Shown: one piece after another, positions 14,918 through 20,157 of the stretch
Position numbering within the stretch: position 1 is the first letter of the stretch
How the letters are laid out: each line of letters starts with the position of its first letter
Assembly: GCA_900540895.1 (NCBI GenBank)
Contig: UQHV01000028.1
Location: forward strand, 1 to 20,157
Reading direction: 5' to 3'
Length of the DNA stretch: 20,157 nt
Source of the DNA: an uncultured Collinsella sp.
GTDB lineage: Bacteria > Actinomycetota > Coriobacteriia > Coriobacteriales > Coriobacteriaceae
Translations under genes and position numbers: made by a program
The notes under the pieces: generated by a model
What the model was told of the DNA's origin: nothing
Seen by the model: only the letters and a program-made list of their open reading frames with translations
Databases searched by the model: none

Positions 14918-15613
14918 TTATTCGATTATGTAGCCGACGCCCCAGACGTTTTTGATAAAGCGCGGCTTTTGAGCGTCGTCACCGATCTTTTCGCGCAGGT
15001 GGCGAATGTGCACCATCACCGTATTGTTGGAGCCGGGCATAAAATCCTCGTTCCACACCGCGCGGAACAGATCCTCCACGGCCACCACACTGCCGCGATG
15101 CTCGACCAGATACAGCAAGATGGAATACTCGATGGGCGTGAGGCGAACCGGTGAACCGTCCACTGTCACGGAACGAGCATCGCGGTTGATCTCCAAGCCG
15201 TCGAGCTGAATGGTCGGCGACTCGGCCGCCTGCGCACGGCTACCGTAGCTGGTGTAGCGACGAAGCTGAGCGTGCACGCGCGCGATGAGCTCCAGCGGGC
15301 GGAACGGCTTAACCACGTAATCGTCCGCGCCGAGCGAAAGGCCCTCGATCTTGTCTTGCTGGGCATCGCGCGCCGTCAGCATGATCACGGGATAGGTATG
15401 GCTGGAACGGATCGTACGCAGCAACTCAAGCCCATCGATATCGGGCAGCATGACATCCAGCAGCGCAAGATCGAACTCCTGCTCCAAGATTGCCTTGGCA
15501 GCATCGGCCCCGCTATAGGCGACCTGTACGTCAAAGCCTTCTTTTGTAAGGTAGATACCAACCAAGTCGGCGATGGCCTTTTCGTCATCAACTACCAAAA
15601 TGCGCTCGTTCAT
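14918..15613 (-). CDS. VanR-like response regulator, OmpR family (231 aa)
   Basis: A two-domain response regulator forming a pair with the VanS-like kinase. The receiver domain has D9-D10-E11, phosphoacceptor D53 in ALLDVMLPDIDG, T80 in VIMLTARD and K102 in VVKPFRPLEL. The winged-helix output domain includes LTPIEYSILLYLVEHRGSVVAVEDLF and NEDFMPGSNNTVMVHIRHLREK, then KPRFIKNVWGVGYIIE, all typical of the VanR branch. The ATG at 15613 has GAGGAG 6 nt upstream. A -10-like CATAAT is at 15634-15639 and a TTAAG direct repeat with 11-bp spacing lies ~40 bp further upstream, consistent with autoregulation. There are no vanH, vanA or vanX genes, so this is a housekeeping VanR-like system rather than a resistance cluster. 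Confidence 0.88.
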   Translation of the reverse strand: MNERILVVDDEKAIADLVGIYLTKEGFDVQVAYSGADAAKAILEQEFDLALLDVMLPDIDGLELLRTIRSSHTYPVIMLTARDAQQDKIEGLSLGADDYVVKPFRPLELIARVHAQLRRYTSYGSRAQAAESPTIQLDGLEINRDARSVTVDGSPVRLTPIEYSILLYLVEHRGSVVAVEDLFRAVWNEDFMPGSNNTVMVHIRHLREKIGDDAQKPRFIKNVWGVGYIIE

Positions 15614-15633
15614 GCGTGCTCCTCTCGCGCTCC

Positions 15634-15694
15634 ATTATGCCCGAGGGGGCGCACGCCACACACAACAAGCGTGGGTGATTAAGTCGGCCTTAAG
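15634..15694 (-). promoter_or_regulatory. Candidate promoter and direct-repeat operator of the VanR-like regulator
   Basis: CATAAT (minus strand, 15634-15639) matches five of six -10 positions, with no convincing -35. TTAAG at 15679-15683 and 15690-15694 forms a direct repeat with exactly 11-bp spacing, the geometry used by OmpR/PhoB-type dimers. It sits about 45-60 bp upstream of the predicted transcription start, and about 70 bp upstream of the -10 of the divergent carboxypeptidase gene, so it could control both. Confidence 0.4.
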
Positions 15695-15765
15695 CACCCT
15701 TGTGCCCGTTCGGGCGCGGATGTGGGCCACGCACGCACGCGATGATCGCCGACACCGGTAAACGA

Positions 15766-15771
15766 TATACT
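15766..15771 (+). promoter_or_regulatory. Candidate -10 element of the D,D-carboxypeptidase gene
   Basis: TATACT matches five of six -10 consensus positions and lies 40 bp before the chosen GTG start at 15811; the -35 position is poor. If this is the true -10, the upstream in-frame ATGs at 15700 and 15742 would precede the transcript, which supports the GTG start. A short GCCCG/CGGGC palindrome lies at 15704-15715. Confidence 0.4.
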
Positions 15772-15810
15772 CTAGTTCCAGAAGAGACCGTCCCGTCGAA
15801 AGCGAAATCT

Positions 15811-17151
15811 GTGAAGTCCCCCACCTCTTTTGCAAAGCGCTCAGCCCAGCTTGCCGCCGGCTTTGTCTGCGCCATCGCCCTTGCCGCTGGCGTGCCCACC
15901 GTCGCCGGCGCCCAAGTACTCACGACCGACAATGTCTGCGGCAAAACCGCCGATGCGCGCGGCATCACGGCAGAAAACCTGCCCGATATCGATGCGACCA
16001 ATGCCCTCGTCATGGGCAAAGACGGCACCGTCTACTACGGGCGCGGCGCCGATGAGCAGGTCAAAATCGCCTCGATCACCAAGGTCATGACCGCAATCCT
16101 AACCGTCGAGAATTGCAAGATGGACGAGAAGGTCACGGTGAGCAACGCCGCAGCCACCGTGGGCAATTCGACCGCCGGCTTGCTCGAAGGCGACGAGCTT
16201 ACCGTGGAGCAGGCACTGCGCGGCCTGATGATTCCCTCGGGCAACGACGCCGCCGTCGTGCTCGCCGAATATGTGGGCAAGAAGATCGAGCCTAAGACCA
16301 AAGACGCCGAGGCAACCTTTGTGAAGGCCATGAACGAGCGCGCTAAGAAGCTCGGCTGCACCGGTACGCTTTTTGAAAACCCGCATGGTCTGGACTTTGA
16401 TGAGTGGGCTGGCGATATGCACTCAACCGCACACGACGTAGCGCTGATGATGCAGGAGGCCATGAAAAACGATACGATCCGCGAGGTCGTAGCGAGCGAG
16501 GATTCCTGGATCGAGGTCACGGGCGCCGACGGCACCGACCATTCGCATTCCATGGACACGCATAACTATTTGCTGGGCCAAGATGGCAACATCGGCGGCA
16601 AGACCGGCACCACCGACGACGCGGGCTATTGCTTTACGAGCGCCTACAACCGCGACGGCGACGAGATCTACGCCGTTATTTTGAACTCCACCACCACCGA
16701 TCAGCGCTTTACCGATACCGCCACCCTTGCCAACTGGTACTACGGTCACAAGGTGACGGTCGCAATCGCCAACACGCAAGAAAAGACCGCCAACGGCAAC
16801 CCGCTTATGGCGCGCATTAGTCAAACCGACTGGACGGATAAGACAATCGACGCCACGCTCGCCGATCCCACGGCGCAAGCGACCGTGTTTTCTCTTGCCG
16901 GCGAGGTGACCGAAAAGGTTAGCTACGACGATCTTTCGGGCACGGTGCATGTGGGCGACAAGGTGGGCAGCGTTACGCTCAAGCAGGACGGCACCAAGAT
17001 CGCCGTCATGGACCTGGTTGCCGACGAGGAAGGCGCAGGGCCGAATCCCATTGAATGGCTGCTCGTGAAGCTCGATCGCTTGGGCCGCCGCATCGACAAC
17101 CGCCCGCTCACAGCCGAGAGCGAGACCGTAGCCAAGGCGCCCAAGGCGTAG
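15811..17151 (+). CDS. Serine-type D-alanyl-D-alanine carboxypeptidase (DacA/DacF family, 446 aa)
   Basis: A penicillin-binding protein that removes the terminal D-Ala from peptidoglycan stem peptides outside the cell. All three active-site motifs are present: SITK (S88-K91), SGN (143-145) and KTGT (264-267). From the GTG at 15811 the N-terminus is a standard signal peptide: basic start (MKSPTSFAKR), hydrophobic core LAAGFVCAIALAAG, and a probable cut after AGA (residue 34). The longer reading from 15700 would bury this signal behind 37 unrelated residues, so I prefer 15811, although its ribosome binding site is weak. A C-terminal PBP5-type β domain (VSYDDLSGTVHVGDKVGSVTL) is followed by a segment near EWLLVKLDRLGRRI that could be an amphipathic membrane anchor. 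It is the only rightward protein gene, divergent from the VanR-like regulator. Confidence 0.93.
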   Translation: MKSPTSFAKRSAQLAAGFVCAIALAAGVPTVAGAQVLTTDNVCGKTADARGITAENLPDIDATNALVMGKDGTVYYGRGADEQVKIASITKVMTAILTVENCKMDEKVTVSNAAATVGNSTAGLLEGDELTVEQALRGLMIPSGNDAAVVLAEYVGKKIEPKTKDAEATFVKAMNERAKKLGCTGTLFENPHGLDFDEWAGDMHSTAHDVALMMQEAMKNDTIREVVASEDSWIEVTGADGTDHSHSMDTHNYLLGQDGNIGGKTGTTDDAGYCFTSAYNRDGDEIYAVILNSTTTDQRFTDTATLANWYYGHKVTVAIANTQEKTANGNPLMARISQTDWTDKTIDATLADPTAQATVFSLAGEVTEKVSYDDLSGTVHVGDKVGSVTLKQDGTKIAVMDLVADEEGAGPNPIEWLLVKLDRLGRRIDNRPLTAESETVAKAPKA

Positions 17152-17180
17152 GGCCGGAGCGATATCACATCGAACCAAAT

Positions 17181-17208
17181 GAGGCGTCCAACGGGGCGCC
17201 TCAATTTT
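17181..17208 (+). terminator. Intrinsic terminator of the D,D-carboxypeptidase gene
   Basis: A 9-bp stem GAGGCGTCC / GGGCGCCTC (17181-17189 with 17194-17202, one G-U pair) has an AACG loop and is followed by AATTTT. It lies 30 nt after the TAG stop codon. Confidence 0.75.
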
Positions 17209-17210
17209 GA

Positions 17211-17227
17211 GGGTTCGAATCCCCAGC
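17211..17227 (+). other. tRNA-Ser 3'-end-like fragment, inverted relative to the tRNA
   Basis: These 17 bases (GGGTTCGAATCCCCAGC) are identical to the T-arm and start of the 3' acceptor strand of the adjacent tRNA-Ser, but in opposite orientation (the matching tRNA bases are 17292-17308). The following CTCCTTTCTCCGC loosely resembles the rest of the acceptor strand. No complete tRNA can be folded here. It lies between the carboxypeptidase terminator and the tRNA terminator. Confidence 0.55.
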
Positions 17228-17242
17228 CTCCTTTCTCCGCAC

Positions 17243-17268
17243 AAAAAAGGGCCCCAAATGGGACCCTT
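17243..17268 (-). terminator. Intrinsic terminator of tRNA-Ser
   Basis: On the minus strand a 9-bp stem AAGGGTCCC / GGGGCCCTT (17247-17268, one G-U pair) has a 4-nt ATTT loop and runs into TTTTTT (17243-17248). It begins 14 nt after the encoded CCA of the tRNA. Confidence 0.85.
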
Positions 17269-17282
17269 CTTCAAATTCGTAC

Positions 17283-17373
17283 TGGCGGAGAGCTGGGGAT
17301 TCGAACCCCAGATGCCCTTTTGGGGCATACTCGCTTAGCAGGCGAGCACCTTCGGCCTCTCGGTCAGCTCTCC
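17283..17373 (-). tRNA. tRNA-Ser (anticodon GCU)
   Basis: A class II tRNA of 88 nt plus encoded CCA (17283-17285). The acceptor stem is GGAGAGC with GCTCTCC, discriminator G. The anticodon arm is CTCGC-CTGCTAA-GCGAG, giving anticodon GCU for AGC/AGU codons. The long variable arm TGCCCCAAAAGGGCA and the T-arm CTGGGGTTCGAATCCCCAG confirm the serine type. It has its own promoter and terminator. Confidence 0.97.
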
Positions 17374-17387
17374 GTAACAGCCGTTCT

Positions 17388-17416
17388 ATAGTAACCAAAC
17401 AGCCTAAGATGGGCAA
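17388..17416 (-). promoter_or_regulatory. Promoter of tRNA-Ser
   Basis: On the minus strand TTGCCC (17411-17416) and TACTAT (17388-17393) are separated by 17 bp. The predicted start is about 8 nt before the mature tRNA 5' end at 17373, as expected for a tRNA gene. Confidence 0.65.
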
Positions 17417-17465
17417 GAGGAAATTTTCTAATTGCCTAGCATCCTTTCCTCATTGGAAGCTTCGC

Positions 17466-19907
17466 CTACCCCAGCGAGCGGTTGAGGGAGCCGAGCTCAT
17501 CGTTGCCCATGGTGCGCCACATTTGATAGATACAGCCGCGCGCCAAGAAAAAGAAACCGTTATCGACGAGTTGCACGGCGGCATCCGCGAGTTGATTGGT
17601 CACGGCGGGCACCGGCGGCAGCTCAAGACCTGCCTTGCGGATGGTCTCGACAGCCTCCTCAAACGTTAGCGGCTTGATGACGCCCATCTCGTTCATAAGG
17701 CCCTGCATTTCCTCCTGCGCACTGCCACCCGACTCCTCGCCGCGCGGCACCAGGCGATAACATGCCAGCGCCAGCTCGAGCTGGTCGCAGTTCCAATAGG
17801 CAAACGCCAGGCGATAGAACAGGTAACCGATCGAAGGCCGGTCGCTAGCAATGCGCAGGCCGTGGCGCGCTACCTCGATAATCTCGTCATAGCGCTCCAG
17901 GCGTGCTAGCACGTTGATCAGGGCAAAGTGAGACTGCATGGACGAGCGCGCCAAATCGTAGAGACGACGCACCTCGGGCAGCGCACGCTCAAAGTCCTCT
18001 TGTTCGGCGTAAAAGCTGCAGATCTCGTGCTGGGCAAAATACAGCGCATCCGGAGCGCGAAGGATACGCACGGAACGGTCCTCCTCCATCACCGGCAGCA
18101 CCATGCGCACCAGCTGGTTATCGCAGAACTGGGTCTGCACCGGGCCCGTCGCCAAAAGCTCAGCAACAGTACACTTGGCTTCCAGCTCCTCGACAAGGCG
18201 AGAAAAGCCCTCGAAAGCACCGGCTCGGTCAACTTTGGATTGCTCGCGCAGCTCGACGACACGGGCGACATACGGATCGTTGTCCTCCTCCATGACCTCA
18301 AGCTCGTCAGCCGTATCAGCGAGCAGCAAATCGCGAAGCGCAGACGGCAATGGACGATGGTCATCGCGTGGTCGGGCGTGAACCTCTGCAGGCTCAATCA
18401 TGTCCGGAGTATCTGCCTCATATGCCTCGAGCAAATGCTTGCAGGGCATGTCGTCCATATCCATGCTCTCAAGATCCTTGGCGACAGAAACGCAATCAGC
18501 CAGATAGGCCGCACGGCCAAAGGAATACGTTTCGACAACGCGCTCGCCCTGCTCGCCGTCGGGAACCGCAATCTGCACGTAGCAGCGCGTGATGCGAGTG
18601 CCCGAAGCAAAGCAAGCCGCCGCGAGTGTAAGCGCAATACGCGCATCGTGCTCAGTGGCCCATGCCGCGCGCTTAGGCTCATCCACCTCGCGCCAGGCGT
18701 CATCTTGAGCATCGTATTCGCGCTGCGGCATAGCATCGACAACCGTGCGGCCAAATCGCACCAGCATGATGCCTTCGGCGACGTTCGCTCGATAGGTGTA
18801 ATCGAGACGCGTGACCACGTTGAGCGCTTCTACGATACGTGCAAAGCGGGTGCGAACGTCCCACTCGCCACCCGGCTGGCACGCAACCGTCCCCGGCTTG
18901 GCCCACGGGTTGTCATTCGACAGCGTTTCGAGCAAGCGAGGAACGTCGTTTGTCGTCTTGCTGATATGCCAGAGGTCAAAGAGCGAGCAGCCCTCAAAGC
19001 TTGGCGACGAGGCAACGGGGCCCAACCCTGCTCCAATACGCTCAAGGATGCCCGATAGGCGGTTCAGGCGGCACTCGACGGCAAGCAGGGTATCGATCTC
19101 GTCCTGGTCCAGCAGGCTACGGTCAAAATTGAGATAGAAGAGCCTCGAGCGATCGATGCGCGCCAGGCTCATTTCGGTTTTAGCCGCTATGGTGCGCAGG
19201 CGAGGCAGATTAACTTCGCCCATCAAAGCGGCGGCATAGCGCTCGATGCCACTTGGATTATCTGTATGGTCAATGCGGTAGAGCAGCGTTTCGATTGCAT
19301 CGGGCAGCGGCGTGGAATCAAAACCCAGCAGCACCTCAACCGGCTCGGGGAGTTTTACAAGCTTGATCTTGTCGACAGCATTTTTCATGCCCTCGTCGAG
19401 GCCGTCACCGTCTGCCGTGCCTAAGACAGCGTTTTCAGAATCGGCGAATATCACGTAACGCAAGAACATCGAGGCCATGAACTCGCCGTAGCGAAGGCTG
19501 CGCGTCGAATTCCACGTCTCGCGATCGGATTGTTCGCGCATGGTGCCTTCGGGAGAGCCGATGACTCGCGCCCGGGAGTGCATCGTCCCATCGGTACCCC
19601 TGACCGCAATCTCACCGATGTTGGAATCGGACTCGTCAAGAATCAGTTGCATGTCGGGATCGTCGGGCAGCGATACCTCGTTAACGGGACGGTCCACCTT
19701 ATAGACCTCACCCGAAACGCACACGTAGCCCAAAAGCGACACATGGCTTTTGCCGACGAATTCGACGACATAGCATGATTCATGCGGGTCCTCGCCAAAG
19801 AGCTTCCAAACCACGCCATACGAGCGTCCCGCAGGCTGCTCGGGCATGGCCGGAAAGCGCTTTTTGGGATCGAGAAACCTGAGCTTGTATGTCGGACGCT
19901 CTGCCAC
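17466..19907 (-). CDS. Unrecognised 813-aa cytoplasmic protein with TPR-like C-terminus
   Basis: I do not recognise a characterised family. There is no signal peptide or membrane segment, so it is probably cytosolic. The N-terminal ~120 residues are strand-rich (SYGVVWKLFGEDPHESCYVVEFVG, HVSLLGYVCVSGEVYKV). Residues ~250-520 are mixed helix and strand. An acidic linker around ~500-560 (DLESMDMDDMP, LEVMEEDNDPY) leads to a helical C-terminus with TPR-like repeats (~640-740), for example FYAEQEDFERALPEVRRLYDLAR, INVLARLERYDEIIEVARHGLRI and FYRLAFAYWNCDQLELALACYRLV. The start is GTG at 19907 with AGGGTGA 6 nt upstream. It stands alone between tRNA-Arg and tRNA-Ser, same strand. A scaffold or adaptor role is possible from the repeats, but no function is claimed. 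Codon and base use look like the neighbours. Confidence 0.8.
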   Translation of the reverse strand: MAERPTYKLRFLDPKKRFPAMPEQPAGRSYGVVWKLFGEDPHESCYVVEFVGKSHVSLLGYVCVSGEVYKVDRPVNEVSLPDDPDMQLILDESDSNIGEIAVRGTDGTMHSRARVIGSPEGTMREQSDRETWNSTRSLRYGEFMASMFLRYVIFADSENAVLGTADGDGLDEGMKNAVDKIKLVKLPEPVEVLLGFDSTPLPDAIETLLYRIDHTDNPSGIERYAAALMGEVNLPRLRTIAAKTEMSLARIDRSRLFYLNFDRSLLDQDEIDTLLAVECRLNRLSGILERIGAGLGPVASSPSFEGCSLFDLWHISKTTNDVPRLLETLSNDNPWAKPGTVACQPGGEWDVRTRFARIVEALNVVTRLDYTYRANVAEGIMLVRFGRTVVDAMPQREYDAQDDAWREVDEPKRAAWATEHDARIALTLAAACFASGTRITRCYVQIAVPDGEQGERVVETYSFGRAAYLADCVSVAKDLESMDMDDMPCKHLLEAYEADTPDMIEPAEVHARPRDDHRPLPSALRDLLLADTADELEVMEEDNDPYVARVVELREQSKVDRAGAFEGFSRLVEELEAKCTVAELLATGPVQTQFCDNQLVRMVLPVMEEDRSVRILRAPDALYFAQHEICSFYAEQEDFERALPEVRRLYDLARSSMQSHFALINVLARLERYDEIIEVARHGLRIASDRPSIGYLFYRLAFAYWNCDQLELALACYRLVPRGEESGGSAQEEMQGLMNEMGVIKPLTFEEAVETIRKAGLELPPVPAVTNQLADAAVQLVDNGFFFLARGCIYQMWRTMGNDELGSLNRSLG

Positions 19908-19950
19908 GAAATATCACCCTGATCGGTCGTCTAAAGAAAGAGCGCGCCAC

Positions 19951-20038
19951 GGGCTCACCGAGGCGCATACTCGAAATCTTACACGAGTCGATGGGAAATA
20001 GTCCCCATTGACCGAGGTTCGAATCCATGCGGTGCCTA
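19951..20038 (+). other. Degenerate tRNA-like remnant upstream of the 813-aa gene
   Basis: Read on the plus strand this stretch has the order of a class II tRNA: a D-arm-like GGGCTCACCGAGGCGC, an anticodon-like stem ACTCG/CGAGT (19969-19973 with 19984-19988) with a 10-nt loop instead of 7, a variable-arm-like ATGGG/CCCAT hairpin (19991-20008), and a T-loop AGGTTCGAATCC (20015-20026). A matching acceptor stem and CCA are missing and the T-stem has a mismatch, so it is not a functional tRNA. The 12 T-arm bases equal the inverted T-arm of the adjacent tRNA-Arg (20095-20106). Only the T-arm is strong; the rest may be chance. Confidence 0.35.
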
Positions 20039-20041
20039 CGT

Positions 20042-20071
20042 AAAAGAAAAGCCCCCGTTGCCGGGAGCTTT
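20042..20071 (-). terminator. Intrinsic terminator of tRNA-Arg
   Basis: On the minus strand a 10-bp stem AAAGCTCCCG / CGGGGGCTTT (20048-20071, one G-U pair) is closed by a GCAA tetraloop and followed by TTTTCTTTT. It starts 9 nt after the encoded CCA. Confidence 0.88.
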
Positions 20072-20080
20072 AATCTCAAA

Positions 20081-20157
20081 TGGTGCGGCGTATAGGATTC
20101 GAACCTATGACGTTCTGATTCGTAGTCAGACCCTCTATCCAGCTGAGGTAACGCCGC
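20081..20157 (-). tRNA. tRNA-Arg (anticodon ACG)
   Basis: 74 nt plus encoded CCA (20081-20083). The acceptor stem is GCGGCGT with ACGCCGC, discriminator A. The anticodon arm TCTGA-CTACGAA-TCAGA gives ACG (inosine-modified in bacteria to read CGN codons). The T-arm is ATAGGTTCGAATCCTAT. The mature 5' end coincides with the last base of the window, so the gene is complete but its promoter is outside. Confidence 0.97.

Noticed and set aside
13654..15613. A vancomycin-resistance gene cluster
   Set aside because: Only VanR/VanS-like regulators are present. There is no vanH, D-Ala-D-Lac ligase or VanX, and the nearby carboxypeptidase is a penicillin-binding SxxK enzyme, not a VanX/VanY zinc peptidase.
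15700..15810. Upstream ATG starts (15700, 15742) for the carboxypeptidase
   Set aside because: They would place 37 or 23 residues before a textbook signal peptide and lie upstream of the best -10 candidate, so the GTG at 15811 is preferred.
17417..17451. GAGGAAA/TTTCCTC inverted repeat as a terminator for the 813-aa gene
   Set aside because: The 7-bp AT-rich stem has a 21-nt loop and no U tract; it overlaps the upstream part of the tRNA promoter region and is probably chance.
1..20157. CRISPR array, insertion sequence, prophage or rRNA genes
   Set aside because: No regularly spaced repeats, transposase or phage motifs, or rRNA signatures were seen on either strand.

Overview
The window is high-GC, gene-dense and almost entirely leftward-coding. 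The protein set suggests a Coriobacteriia genome, most likely Collinsella or a close relative: tandem YhgE/Pip proteins, a VanRS-like pair, a stand-alone CpsC/CpsD/CpsB module and actinobacterial GC-rich coding with several GTG starts. This is a judgement from gene content and base composition; no database comparison was possible. I see no transposase, integrase, phage gene, CRISPR array or rRNA.

Layout from left to right. Bases 1-144 hold a ~100-nt imperfect palindrome. Bases 145-5151 (minus) hold two abutting YhgE/Pip-type membrane proteins with a palindromic operator candidate upstream. Bases 5290-5396 hold two hairpins, one with a 25-bp stem. Bases 5427-7451 (minus) encode the chaperone HtpG, followed by a GNAT acetyltransferase (7654-8154, minus). 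Bases 8194-10258 (minus) form a compact wzz/cpsC - cpsD - cpsB operon: chain-length/adaptor protein, tyrosine kinase and PHP-type tyrosine phosphatase. No glycosyltransferase genes are attached. Bases 10454-13550 (minus) carry a phosphate-starvation unit transcribed pstB - phoB-like - phoR-like, with Pho-box-like 11-bp repeats before pstB; pstS, pstC and pstA are absent. Bases 13654-15613 (minus) carry a VanR/VanS-like two-component pair. The only rightward protein gene is the D,D-carboxypeptidase at 15811-17151, divergent from that pair, with a two-unit 11-bp-spaced direct repeat between them. Bases 17283-20157 (minus) hold tRNA-Ser(GCU), an unrecognised 813-aa protein with a TPR-like C-terminus, and tRNA-Arg(ACG) ending exactly at the window edge.

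Taken together the region concerns the cell envelope and its control: YhgE-type envelope proteins, exopolysaccharide phosphoregulation, phosphate sensing and a peptidoglycan-linked two-component system beside a D,D-carboxypeptidase. No clear new multi-gene defence or metabolic system is visible. The most unusual signals are the long palindromes at 5-104 and 5327-5396, the inverted tRNA-3'-end-like fragments beside both tRNA genes, the phosphate unit without a permease, and the unrecognised 813-aa protein between the two tRNAs.
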